From a bacterium (GTDB lineage Bacteria > Coprothermobacterota > Coprothermobacteria > Coprothermobacterales > JAADFF01), in NCBI GenBank assembly GCA_027063755.1, contig JAMORD010000034.1, positions 1 to 11,615 on the forward strand: a stretch of DNA of 11,615 nucleotides. The letters are read 5' to 3'. The translations under genes and the position numbers were made by a program. The notes beneath the pieces are model-generated. The model saw nothing but the letters and a program-made list of their open reading frames with translations. It ran no database searches and was not told where the DNA came from. Of this stretch, positions 1 through 7,309 are shown one piece after another (position 1 is the stretch's first letter; the number at the start of each line of letters is the position of its first letter).

Positions 1-1248
1 AGTGAAGCCCATTTCCTCCAAGGTATCTTTGATAAAGTCTACAGGTACACCGTATGTGTCATATAGCTTAAATGCCTCTTTACCTGTGAGGAAGTTTCTC
101 CCCTCTTTCTTGGCCTGCCCAACATAATTCTCAAGAATGTTCAGTCCTTGTCCTATGGTGCGGAAGAAGTTTTCTTCCTCTGCCTTGAGGATAGACATGG
201 TAATCTTCATCTTTTCCTCTATCTCGGGATAGACATGTTTATATCTGTCTACTACAACGGGGACAATGTCATATAGGAATGGTTTTTCCAGTCCCAGTTT
301 CTTACCAAATCTCAGTGCCCTTCTAATAACCCTTCTGACAACATATCCCCTACCCTCATTGGAAGGATATGCCCCATCGGCTATGACAAATGTTAGGGCT
401 CTGATGTGGTCCATGACGACACGATAGGCTGTTGTGTATTCTCCACCTTTGGGGTCATATGGTTTGCCTGTGAGATCTTTAAGGTAATCAAGAATAGGGG
501 TAAAGAGGTCTGTTTCAAAGTTGGAAATGGTGCCTTGCATGATAGATGCCATACGCTCAAGGCCCATGCCTGTATCTATGCCTTTTCTCTTCAGTGGGTG
601 GAGGTTGCCCTCTTCGTCTTGATGATACTGCATAAACACGAGGTTCCAAAACTCTCTAAACCTTTCACATTCAGAGGCAGGCCCCAGTTCAGGATGTTCA
701 CATGGCCAGTCTTCACCCATATCAAAGTGAATTTCTGTACATGGGCCACATGGACCAGTGGGACCGGGAGGCCCCCAGAAGTTATCATCTTTGCCCATTC
801 TTACTATTCTGCTATCGGGTACACCGATTTTCTTATTCCATATCTCATATGCCTCTTCGTCATCTTCATATATAGAAACCCATAGCCTATCTACCGGGAG
901 TTTCCATACCTCTGTAATGAGTTGCCATGCAAATGTTATGGCACCTTCTTTAAAGTATCTTCCAAATGAGAAGTTGCCAAGCATCTCAAAGAATGTGTGG
1001 TGCCTTGTTGTGCGACCGACATTCTCAAGGTCTGATGTGCGGAAGGATTTCTGCACAGTGGTTGCACTGTCAAACGGCGGTTCCTTTTTGCCTAAGAAAT
1101 ATGGTTTAAACTGCACCATACCGGCTGTTGTAAACAGTAGTGTGGGGTCATCAGGTATTAGACTACTGGAGGGAAGTCTCTTGTGTCCATTTTTTTCAAA
1201 GAATTCAAGGAAAGATTCGCGTATCTCATCACCACTAAGTGGTTTCAT
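1..1248 (-). CDS. alaS: Alanine--tRNA ligase (AlaRS), N-terminal part, cut by window edge
   Basis: This is the first 416 codons of alanyl-tRNA synthetase, which charges tRNA-Ala with alanine using ATP and releases AMP and PPi. Read on the minus strand it begins MKPLSGDEIRESFLEFF and shows the class II AlaRS core: TAGMVQFKPYF (about residues 41-51), DLENVG (73-78), RHHTFFEMLGNFSFG (82-96) and the GPPGPTGPCGP loop followed by TEIHFD. The later GIDTGMGLERM segment (class II motif 3) is also present. The frame is open to base 1 with no break. The editing, DHHA1 and C-terminal parts lie outside the window. The start at 1248 is set by GGAGG at 1261-1257 with an 8-nt spacer. It diverges from a small membrane-protein gene. 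The 79-nt leader is too short for a T-box. Identity is certain; completeness cannot be judged. Confidence 0.97.
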   Translation of the reverse strand, partial: MKPLSGDEIRESFLEFFEKNGHKRLPSSSLIPDDPTLLFTTAGMVQFKPYFLGKKEPPFDSATTVQKSFRTSDLENVGRTTRHHTFFEMLGNFSFGRYFKEGAITFAWQLITEVWKLPVDRLWVSIYEDDEEAYEIWNKKIGVPDSRIVRMGKDDNFWGPPGPTGPCGPCTEIHFDMGEDWPCEHPELGPASECERFREFWNLVFMQYHQDEEGNLHPLKRKGIDTGMGLERMASIMQGTISNFETDLFTPILDYLKDLTGKPYDPKGGEYTTAYRVVMDHIRALTFVIADGAYPSNEGRGYVVRRVIRRALRFGKKLGLEKPFLYDIVPVVVDRYKHVYPEIEEKMKITMSILKAEEENFFRTIGQGLNILENYVGQAKKEGRNFLTGKEAFKLYDTYGVPVDFIKDTLEEMGFT

Positions 1249-1327
1249 ATGTGTCACCTCCTAAAGTGCGGCGTTTACTATAGTATAATACAGATATAGA
1301 TTCCCTCTAATAAGGAGGCGACATATT
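1249..1327. promoter_or_regulatory. Divergent alaS / small membrane protein promoter region
   Basis: This 79-bp gap separates two divergent genes and must hold both promoters unless one is transcribed from elsewhere. A perfect TATAAT lies on the plus strand at 1284-1289, and a TATACT lies on the minus strand overlapping it. I find no good TTGACA-like -35 at 16-18 bp for either, so only the -10-like elements are supported. The ribosome binding sites are clear on both sides: GGAGG at 1257-1261 for alaS and AAGGAGG at 1312-1318 for the plus-strand gene. Confidence 0.3.
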
Positions 1328-1534
1328 ATGAAATATTGGCAGAATATTTTGGTTATCTTGCTCCTCATCGTGTTGTACCCTCTTTCTGTTGATTTGTTAG
1401 GTGGTGCAACACCATCTGGTAAAGCCGGGCTTCAACTGGCTACATTTACATCGTTTGTTATTGTTCCAACGCTTATTGCCTATCTTATGTATCTCTACAT
1501 AGATAAGGTGTCAGGGGAAAAAGATTCTCGGTAG
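1328..1534 (+). CDS. Small two-helix membrane protein, unknown function
   Basis: A 68-residue protein that I do not recognise. It has two hydrophobic stretches long enough to cross the membrane, about residues 7-24 and 37-58. Between them is a short polar loop (GGATPSGKAG), and the tail is charged (DKVSGEKDSR). Lysine lies at residue 2 and K/E/D/R after helix 2, so both ends may be cytoplasmic; that topology is inferred. The start is well supported: AAGGAGG at 1312-1318 with 9 nt to the ATG, the strongest possible Shine-Dalgarno match. It diverges from alaS and precedes the aldolase gene by 148 bp, with no visible terminator between them. Such small integral membrane proteins are common and poorly conserved, and no function can be read from the sequence. 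Confidence 0.75.
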   Translation: MKYWQNILVILLLIVLYPLSVDLLGGATPSGKAGLQLATFTSFVIVPTLIAYLMYLYIDKVSGEKDSR

Positions 1535-1630
1535 CATATAGTTGAAATTATCTGGTGTAAGTTGATTTATGCAACAAAAGTTCTTGGTATGCAGTTATTT
1601 TTCTTCCTATATGTCATTTGTTTGATATAC

Positions 1631-1660
1631 TTAACTGCTACGGTGTGTAGCGGTGATAAT
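1631..1660 (+). promoter_or_regulatory. Probable aldolase promoter with dyad in the spacer
   Basis: TTAACT (1631-1636) and GATAAT (1655-1660), 18 bp apart, are a reasonable sigma-70-type promoter. It would start transcription about 16 nt before the aldolase ATG. The spacer holds an inverted repeat, ACTGCTAC (1634-1641), GGTGT loop, GTAGCGGT (1647-1654): eight pairs with one G-T. It is not followed by a T-run, so it is not a terminator. Its position between -35 and -10 is where a repressor operator could sit. The promoter elements are visible; the operator role is inference. Confidence 0.4.
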
Positions 1661-1682
1661 ATAAATTTGGGAGGTGGTTTAT

Positions 1683-2621
1683 ATGCCATATGTTAACACT
1701 AAAGTCATTTTAGATAAAGCCAACAAGGAGTACTATGCAGTGCCTGCATTTAACATAAACAACCTTGAGTTCTTGCAGGCTATTTTAGACGGTGCAGTGG
1801 CAGAGAATGCTCCTGTTATTATTGAGACCAGTGAAGGAGCCATAAAGTATGCCGGTGGTGGTGATCCATATCTCGGTGCTGAAATTTTTGTAGAGATGGT
1901 AAGGCGCTATGCTGAGAGATTGCCTATACCTGTATCTTTGCATCTTGACCATGGTAAACACCTTGAGTACATTATGGCAGCTATCAAGGCAGGCTATGGC
2001 TCTGTTATGATTGATGCTTCTGATAAGCCCTTTGAGGAAAATATGGCTATCACAAAGAAGGTTGTTGAGATAGCCCATGCCGCCGGTGTATCTGTAGAGG
2101 CAGAACTTGGTACCCTTGCAGGTATTGAAGACAATGTAAAAAGTGCCGAAAGCATTCTTGTCAATCCTGAGGAGGCAGAGCAGTTTGTCAAAGAGACGGG
2201 GGTGGATTTCCTTGCCCCAGCTATTGGAACATCTCATGGTGCCTTCAAGTTTAAGGGTGAGCCTAAACTTGATATAGAGAGGCTAAAAGAGGTCAAGAAA
2301 CGCACAGGTATTCCTCTGGTGCTTCATGGTGCATCTTCTGTACCTCAGGATATGGTAGAGCTTGCTAACCAGTATGGTGCTAAGCTTGAAGGTGTCAAGG
2401 GGGTACCCGGTGAGCTTCTTGTGGAGACTGTTAAAGGTGGTATTAACAAGGTCAATACCGATACAGACCTGCGTATTTCATTCCTTGCAGGACTTCGTAA
2501 GTATCTAACAGAGAATCCTGAACAGTTTGACCCTCGTAAGTATCTTGGTGAGGGTAAAAAGTATGTGACAGATGTTGTTAGGGCAAGGTTGAGACTCTTG
2601 GGTGCTTCTGGTAAGGCTTAA
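1683..2621 (+). CDS. fba: Class II fructose-1,6-bisphosphate aldolase
   Basis: A cytoplasmic zinc enzyme of 312 residues. It reversibly cleaves fructose 1,6-bisphosphate into dihydroxyacetone phosphate and glyceraldehyde 3-phosphate in glycolysis and gluconeogenesis. Visible class II marks are AVPAFNINN (19-27), HLDHG (87-91, with catalytic Asp89 and metal-ligand His90), VEAELG (138-143), GTSHG (182-186, ligand His185), LHGASS (214-219, ligand His215) and the phosphate-binding NTDTD (258-262). The length and the short compact form fit the bacterial/thermophile branch. The frame opens at a GTG at 1674, but GGAGG at 1670-1674 overlaps that codon and sits 8 nt before the ATG at 1683, so 1683 is the start. 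Some class II enzymes prefer tagatose bisphosphate or other keto sugars, but nothing here points to those. A strong terminator follows, so it is probably a single-gene unit. Confidence 0.96.
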   Translation: MPYVNTKVILDKANKEYYAVPAFNINNLEFLQAILDGAVAENAPVIIETSEGAIKYAGGGDPYLGAEIFVEMVRRYAERLPIPVSLHLDHGKHLEYIMAAIKAGYGSVMIDASDKPFEENMAITKKVVEIAHAAGVSVEAELGTLAGIEDNVKSAESILVNPEEAEQFVKETGVDFLAPAIGTSHGAFKFKGEPKLDIERLKEVKKRTGIPLVLHGASSVPQDMVELANQYGAKLEGVKGVPGELLVETVKGGINKVNTDTDLRISFLAGLRKYLTENPEQFDPRKYLGEGKKYVTDVVRARLRLLGASGKA

Positions 2622-2649
2622 CACCTCCTCGCCGCCATTTATATAATAT

Positions 2650-2681
2650 GGAGACACCATATAGGTGTCTCCTTTTTCTTT
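2650..2681 (+). terminator. Rho-independent terminator after aldolase
   Basis: A perfect 9-bp stem, GGAGACACC (2650-2658) and GGTGTCTCC (2664-2672), with the loop ATATA, is followed by TTTTTCTTT. It lies 28 bp after the aldolase stop. The minus-strand flank has no T-run, so it acts in the plus direction and separates aldolase from the next operon. Confidence 0.92.
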
Positions 2682-2768
2682 AAAAGGCTACATAATGTTT
2701 AGGAACATTGTTTAAGCGGTAAAATATATGTGATGTGAAAGATAAACTTGTGACGGGGAGCGTGTGCT

Positions 2769-4646
2769 ATGAAGGTTATAGGTAGGAGAGGGCTTTTAAG
2801 AGATGTGTTTGATATTAAGTATCACGGAGGATATTTCTACCTTGCTGCATCGTGGCGTGATCCTATAGATGGTGAGAGTATGCGTTCGGGGCTTGTTAGA
2901 CTTCATGTTGATGAAGATTTGTCCACGGATATTGAATATTTAATAAGTGGCAAAGAGGCGTATAAGGTAGAGATATCCGATGAGTTTCTTGTGCTCTCCG
3001 GAACAGGTTTGTGGATATATGGCCGCAAAGGAGATGAGTTTGTTCCCCTGAAGGAAGAAGTCGGAACGCTTGTTGTTGATATTAAGCTAGTTGGTAATCT
3101 TGTGCTGGCTGTTGTGGGTAGTGTGTTTAGCACCTATCTTGTGGTATATCAGATTACCTCACATGGTGTTGAAGATGTGGGTATTTTCTTTGATGAGAAT
3201 ATGTCAGGACTATTTGTTATTAGTGATACTTATGTTGCTGTTCGCTCAGGTAGTGATGTTATTATTCTTGATATATCCGATCCCGCTAATATTAAGCAGG
3301 TAGATAGATATGATGATATAGGCATTTTACTTGCATCACAATCTCCCGGTATGGCTGTTTTAAAGAAAGATAACAATCTTAGGTTGTGTAAACTTCATGA
3401 GAAAAAGTATCTTGGTATGGTAAAAGATATTGGCGATGTTGTTTCATCTTTTATTGATGGATACACTTTGTATGTTTTAAAAAATACGGGTGAGATTATG
3501 AAATTTTCCCCTGGTGATGATAGGTTTTTGTTTAAGGTAGATGGTTTTCCCACCACCATTTACGAATACGATGGTTTGGTTTTTGTTGGGTTTGAGAACG
3601 AAGGTCTTATGATATGGAAAGAGGATAAACAGAGATGGGTTAAATCTTTTAGTCCTTGGTATGGTGCCATAAGGGAGGAAAATAGAATCTTACTGGGAAC
3701 TGTTGAAGGTGTAGTGGAGTTGGATATTTCTCGTCCTGAAAGGCCTTCAGAGATATCCCGTGTAAAAGGTTTCTGGGCATGGCACCTTGAGAAGAAAGAT
3801 GATTACATATATGTGGGGGGAATATGGTCATCTCGTGGAGGGGAGAATATCATTAAAGAGTTTTTCAAAGGTCGCATACTTTACAATGGTATTGTCATCT
3901 TGAAAAAGGAAGACGAAACACTAAGAGAAGTGAGACGTATAAGGCTTCCTGAGACCAAGTCTTCTTTTACAACATATGATGTTTACATCAAAGATAACCT
4001 ACTGTTTGCTGTGTCCGATGCCGGCATGATTGTTATGGATATCTCTGAGCCCGATAATCCTAAGAGCATATATGAAAAGCGTGGTATACATGTTAGATAT
4101 GTGTGGTTTGAAGAAGATAGGGCTTATGTACACCTATATCCCTCTGGTGATGTCATTATCTTTGATATATCTGGCAATGAGATACAGGAGATAGGTACTG
4201 TCCACGATGTGGGATATATTAAGGTGGGCTACAAGGCATTTGGGGGCAGAAGTGGTATTAGATATATTTCCACATCAGATGGTGGTCTCAAGGTTATTGG
4301 TGGTCTTGATGTTGGTATGGTTGAAGATGGCACTACCGATGGTAAGCGATTGTATGTCTCTTCTTATGATGAAGACAAGCATAAACTGTGGATCATAGAT
4401 GGTAGTAATGTGGAGGAATATGAAGTGCCCCATCTAAAAAATCTTCTATATAAGAACGGGTATCTCTATGCTTCAGCTCAGGTAGGAGGCAAGGAGTGGG
4501 ATATTGTCAAATATGATGTATCCAGAGATCTTAAAGAGGTTGAGCGTATCAAGGATATGGGAGATATTTTCAACTACGCTATGTGGGTAGGAGATTACCT
4601 TTATTTCTTAGACGGTAGGCGCGGTGTTGCCATATTGGAGGTATAG
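2769..4646 (+). CDS. Large cytoplasmic beta-propeller repeat protein (LVIVD-like)
   Basis: A 625-residue protein with no assigned function. It is built from repeats of about 40 residues with the pattern short hydrophobic strand, D/G turn, 'hxYhh' strand, then 'hhhhDIS.P..P'. The clearest DIS turns have their Asp at residues 168, 319, 424 and 466, each resembling the LVIVD propeller repeat. By eye I count about 14 repeats over the whole length, which would suit two seven-bladed propellers; this count is an estimate. The longest insertion, near residues 345-375 (ISRVKGFWAW onward to NGIVILKK), interrupts one repeat. There is no signal peptide or membrane helix, so it is predicted to be cytoplasmic, although most LVIVD proteins I know of are exported. 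The start ATG has GGGGAG at 2755-2760. Its stop lies 3 nt before sua5, whose ribosome binding site is inside this gene, so the two are probably translated together. The role is likely a binding scaffold. Confidence 0.85.
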   Translation: MKVIGRRGLLRDVFDIKYHGGYFYLAASWRDPIDGESMRSGLVRLHVDEDLSTDIEYLISGKEAYKVEISDEFLVLSGTGLWIYGRKGDEFVPLKEEVGTLVVDIKLVGNLVLAVVGSVFSTYLVVYQITSHGVEDVGIFFDENMSGLFVISDTYVAVRSGSDVIILDISDPANIKQVDRYDDIGILLASQSPGMAVLKKDNNLRLCKLHEKKYLGMVKDIGDVVSSFIDGYTLYVLKNTGEIMKFSPGDDRFLFKVDGFPTTIYEYDGLVFVGFENEGLMIWKEDKQRWVKSFSPWYGAIREENRILLGTVEGVVELDISRPERPSEISRVKGFWAWHLEKKDDYIYVGGIWSSRGGENIIKEFFKGRILYNGIVILKKEDETLREVRRIRLPETKSSFTTYDVYIKDNLLFAVSDAGMIVMDISEPDNPKSIYEKRGIHVRYVWFEEDRAYVHLYPSGDVIIFDISGNEIQEIGTVHDVGYIKVGYKAFGGRSGIRYISTSDGGLKVIGGLDVGMVEDGTTDGKRLYVSSYDEDKHKLWIIDGSNVEEYEVPHLKNLLYKNGYLYASAQVGGKEWDIVKYDVSRDLKEVERIKDMGDIFNYAMWVGDYLYFLDGRRGVAILEV

Positions 4647-4649
4647 CCG

Positions 4650-5627
4650 GTGGTCTGCCGTGAGAGTGGTTCCCTTGTATGTGTGAAAAAAGGTGCTAAT
4701 ATTATAAGGAATGGTGGGATTATCGCATTCCCCACTGAGACCGTTTATGGATTGGGAGCCGACGCCTTTAACCCAGACGCCGTAAGGCAAATATTTACGC
4801 TAAAGGGTAGACCTGCAGATAATCCTCTTATTGTGCATATAGATACCCTATACTGGCTTGATTTTCTCTATGAATATGTGCCCGATTATGCAAAGAAGAT
4901 GATGGAAAACCTGTGGCCCGGTCCTCTATCTATTATTCTTCCTGCCAAATGTTCTGTTCCATCTGTTGTCAGAGGTGGACTTCCCACTGTGGCAGTGAGA
5001 ATGCCAGCCCATCCTTATGCCCTTAAGCTCATAGAGTATGCTGGAACTCCCATTGCCGCTCCTAGTGCCAACTTGTCGGGACGGCCAAGCCCCACATCGG
5101 CACAGCATGTTTTTGAAGACTTCGGTGAAAAGGTGTTTATCATAGATGGTGGACCTGTAGCCGTAGGGGTAGAGTCTACTGTTGTAGATGCTACCAGTGT
5201 GCCACTAAAGATATATAGGTTGGGGGCTATTACACCAGAAGATATACAGAAGGTTACCGGTAAGCCTGTGGAGATACATGTAAAGCCCAAAGATGGTAGG
5301 CCCCTTTCTCCCGGTCATGCATATAGGCACTATGCACCGAAAAAGCCTCTTTATGTGTTTAAAGATGAACAGACATTCATAGATTTTGTGAGAGAGAACA
5401 ATGCTATTGCCATAGCGTTAGAACAATATAGACATATTACAGATAGATTTATATCGCTGGGTAATGATGAAAAGGAAGCAGCAGCCAGACTGTATATGGC
5501 ACTGAGAGATGCTGATAGAATGGAAGGAGAAGTCATTGCCGCACTGATGGTAATGAATAAAGGTGTTGGCATGGCTGTTAATGAGCGTATGAGCCGTGCT
5601 GCTACATATATCTATGGAGGTGAATGA
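4650..5627 (+). CDS. sua5: Threonylcarbamoyl-AMP synthase, Sua5 type
   Basis: This enzyme makes threonylcarbamoyl-AMP from threonine, bicarbonate and ATP, releasing PPi. The product is the activated donor for the t6A modification at position 37 of ANN-decoding tRNAs. The YrdC/TsaC domain covers about residues 10-200, with PTETVYGLG (28-36), KGRPADNPL (52-60), WPGPLSIIL (89-97), APSANLSGRPSPTSA (137-151) and VESTVVD (174-180). The linker SPGHAYRHYAP (220-230) and about 95 further residues are the extra Sua5 domain, so this is the long form (325 residues), not short TsaC. The start is GTG: GGAGG at 4637-4641 lies 8 nt before it and within the previous gene. The stop lies one base before the mtnA start, giving strong operon coupling. 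The partners TsaB, TsaD and TsaE are not in the window. Confidence 0.95.
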   Translation: MVCRESGSLVCVKKGANIIRNGGIIAFPTETVYGLGADAFNPDAVRQIFTLKGRPADNPLIVHIDTLYWLDFLYEYVPDYAKKMMENLWPGPLSIILPAKCSVPSVVRGGLPTVAVRMPAHPYALKLIEYAGTPIAAPSANLSGRPSPTSAQHVFEDFGEKVFIIDGGPVAVGVESTVVDATSVPLKIYRLGAITPEDIQKVTGKPVEIHVKPKDGRPLSPGHAYRHYAPKKPLYVFKDEQTFIDFVRENNAIAIALEQYRHITDRFISLGNDEKEAAARLYMALRDADRMEGEVIAALMVMNKGVGMAVNERMSRAATYIYGGE

Positions 5628-5628
5628 T

Positions 5629-6708
5629 ATGAATGTTGCTACTGAAGTGAAACCTATTGTGTGGGATGAAGCATATGGTGTTTTGAAGATGCTTGACCAG
5701 AGAAGACTACCCCGTGAAGAGGTATGGGTAGAGGGGAAGACGGCAGAAGATATATATAATGCCATAAAGAATATGATTGTTAGAGGGGCTCCTCTACTTG
5801 GTATTGTTGGGGTCTTTGGACTTGTACTTGCCATCACTGACCTTGAGGCATCATCTTCATATACCCCTGATAAGTTTCTGGAGATTGCCCAGAAGCTGAA
5901 AAGTGCCAGACCTACGGCTGTTAACCTTGCCAAAGAGATAGATAGGGCACTGGAAGATTTGCCACTGGGTGATGCCATGCCCTTTGAGATACGTACTTTG
6001 CTTATAGAGAAAGCAAGAAAGCTTTTAAAAAGACAGCAAGATGAGGACATGTCTATGGCAAGACATGGTTTGGAGATATTCCAAACTATGGACGATATTC
6101 GTATTATGACCATTTGCAATACAGGTGCATTGGCCACAGGTGGTATAGGCACCGCCCTTGGTGTCATTAGGGCTATACACTGGGCTGGTAAGAAGATTCA
6201 TGTGTATCCCTTGGAGACCAGGCCATTTCTGCAAGGTGCGAGACTGACGGCTTATGAGCTGAAAAAAGAAGGGATACCTTTTTCCCTGATAGCCGATGGG
6301 GCATCTGCCATTACCATGAAAGAGAAGAATATAAGGGCTATTATTGTCGGTGCCGACCGTATTGCGAGAAATGGGGATACAGCAAATAAAATAGGTACAT
6401 TTATGCTTGCCACCGTTGCCCACTCTATGGGGATACCTTTCTTTGTTGCCGCCCCTGTATCCACATTTGATTTTAATACATCAACCGGTGAGGATATACC
6501 TATAGAGGAGAGAGCCAAAGAAGAAGTTATGCTGTGTGGTGGTTGTCCTATTACACCAGAAGACATAGATGTGTATAATCCTGTGTTTGATGTGACCCCC
6601 CATCACCTCATTACCGGTATCATAACAGAGCTTGGTACCATATGGCATCCTAGCGAGGAGTCTATAAGAGAATTTTTCAGCAGACATTCCGATGTAGATA
6701 TTGAGTAG
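5629..6708 (+). CDS. mtnA: S-methyl-5-thioribose-1-phosphate isomerase
   Basis: A cytoplasmic enzyme of 359 residues in the eIF2B-alpha/beta/delta-like family. It converts 5-methylthioribose 1-phosphate to 5-methylthioribulose 1-phosphate in methionine salvage. Marks are VRGAP (51-55), ICNTGALATGGIGTALG (162-178) containing the catalytic Cys163, ETRPFLQGARLTAYEL (196-211), GADRIARNGDTANKIGT (241-257) containing the catalytic Asp243, and APVSTFD followed by IPIEER. Cys163 and Asp243 match the pair described at 160 and 240 in the Bacillus enzyme. The TRPxxQGxRLTA and STFD segments favour MtnA over archaeal ribose-1,5-bisphosphate isomerase. The start at 5629 is chosen because GGAGG at 5616-5620 precedes it by 8 nt; the frame is open farther upstream to a GTG at 5596 inside sua5. 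No other methionine-salvage gene is visible nearby. Confidence 0.95.
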   Translation: MNVATEVKPIVWDEAYGVLKMLDQRRLPREEVWVEGKTAEDIYNAIKNMIVRGAPLLGIVGVFGLVLAITDLEASSSYTPDKFLEIAQKLKSARPTAVNLAKEIDRALEDLPLGDAMPFEIRTLLIEKARKLLKRQQDEDMSMARHGLEIFQTMDDIRIMTICNTGALATGGIGTALGVIRAIHWAGKKIHVYPLETRPFLQGARLTAYELKKEGIPFSLIADGASAITMKEKNIRAIIVGADRIARNGDTANKIGTFMLATVAHSMGIPFFVAAPVSTFDFNTSTGEDIPIEERAKEEVMLCGGCPITPEDIDVYNPVFDVTPHHLITGIITELGTIWHPSEESIREFFSRHSDVDIE

Positions 6709-6731
6709 AATATATGTAGAGGTGATATACC

Positions 6732-6989
6732 ATGCTCAGTGGAATATCGGCATATAGGTTTGTGCCCGTAGACCCAGTAAAAAGGTCGCTGCCTGTGAGG
6801 TCTGCTCCTGTAGGTCGTTCTGAAAATGGAAGGCTGGCAAGAAATGCCCGCTATGAGGCTATGAGGGTGCAGACATATGCTCCATATAGAAGTGTGAGGA
6901 ATAATCGTAGTAAGTCTATTAACAGCAAGGCTCATAAATCCAATACAAGGCAATACTATTATCGTAGAAGACTTGATACTTATGCCTAA
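6732..6989 (+). CDS. Small, strongly basic protein, unknown function
   Basis: An 85-residue protein that I cannot assign. It contains 15 Arg, 4 Lys and only 4 acidic residues (net charge about +15), plus 8 Tyr. It lacks long hydrophobic stretches and ends in a Tyr/Arg-rich segment (QYYYRRR at 74-80). This composition suggests a disordered or RNA/DNA-binding protein; that is inference. The gene is supported by GAGGTGA at 6719-6725, 6 nt before the ATG, and by its place 23 nt after mtnA in the same direction with no terminator between. The promoter of the following tRNA overlaps its last codons. A chance open frame is possible, but the good ribosome binding site and operon spacing make a real gene more likely. 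Confidence 0.6.
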   Translation: MLSGISAYRFVPVDPVKRSLPVRSAPVGRSENGRLARNARYEAMRVQTYAPYRSVRNNRSKSINSKAHKSNTRQYYYRRRLDTYA

Positions 6990-7002
6990 AAGATGGTAAA
7001 AT
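6973..7002 (+). promoter_or_regulatory. Promoter of tRNA-Leu
   Basis: TTGATA (6973-6978) and TAAAAT (6997-7002), 18 bp apart, are a good sigma-70-type promoter. The predicted transcription start is near 7009, about 8 nt before the mature 5' end of the tRNA. The -35 box lies inside the end of the upstream small gene and the -10 lies just after its stop. Confidence 0.6.
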
Positions 7003-7016
7003 AAAACTTGCAGTGT

Positions 7017-7105
7017 GCCGAGGTGGCGGAACTGGAAGACGCAGGGGACTCAAAATCCTCTGGGCCCTAAAGCCCGTGCGGGTTCGAATCCCGCCCTCGG
7101 CACCA
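7017..7105 (+). tRNA. tRNA-Leu (anticodon CAA)
   Basis: An 89-nt leucine tRNA that reads UUG. The acceptor stem pairs GCCGAGG (7017-7023) with CCTCGGC (7095-7101), followed by discriminator A and an encoded CCA (7103-7105). The anticodon loop CTCAAAA holds CAA at 7051-7053, closed by GGGGA/TCCTC. The long variable arm (GGGCCCTAAAGCCC region) marks class II tRNAs and excludes most amino acids. The T-arm is GCGGG-TTCGAAT-CCCGC. It has its own promoter and is immediately followed by a terminator. Confidence 0.96.
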
Positions 7106-7144
7106 AACAGGTGGACCGATTTTTACCGGTCCACCTGTTTTTTT
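7105..7144 (+). terminator. Rho-independent terminator after tRNA-Leu
   Basis: A perfect stem of up to 14 bp pairs AAACAGGTGGACCG (7105-7118) with CGGTCCACCTGTTT (7127-7140) around the 8-nt loop ATTTTTAC, ending in a run of seven T (7138-7144). The stem starts at the last base of the CCA. The same hairpin would also end readthrough from the upstream sua5-mtnA operon. Confidence 0.93.
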
Positions 7145-7242
7145 AATAGAAACTTGTATATGCGATGATATTTATAGAAAGTTAATAGAAGATACCACGA
7201 ATAACTATATATACATTCATCTGATGCGAAAAAATCGTAGTT

Positions 7243-7281
7243 AATGTTGTAATATATCTTGTGTAAAGAAATGTTGTAATA
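7243..7281 (+). repeat. 12-nt direct repeat upstream of HU
   Basis: AATGTTGTAATA occurs exactly at 7243-7254 and again at 7270-7281, with a centre-to-centre distance of 27 bp. The second copy ends 28 bp before the HU start codon. The rest of the 165-bp gap (7145-7309) is AT-rich, and I find no convincing -35/-10 pair; TTAATG (7241-7246) and TAAAGA (7264-7269) at 17 bp is the best, and weak. The repeats may be protein-binding sites for control of HU; that is inference. Confidence 0.45.
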
Positions 7282-7309
7282 ATCCCGCTTCAGAAAGGAG
7301 GGTATATGT

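Noticed and set aside
406-885. 159-codon plus-strand open frame at the left of the window
   Set aside because: It lies wholly inside alaS on the other strand, has no ribosome binding site, and its composition (Cys/His/Phe-rich) looks random.
1249-1327. T-box or other riboswitch in front of alaS
   Set aside because: The leader is only 79 bp and shared with a divergent gene; there is no T-box sequence or terminator hairpin.
5418-6167. 249-codon minus-strand open frame across sua5 and mtnA
   Set aside because: Ser-rich antisense shadow of two certain genes, with no ribosome binding site.
7145-7309. Second RNA gene between tRNA-Leu and HU
   Set aside because: AT-rich, with no cloverleaf, no CCA end and no stable hairpin that I could find.
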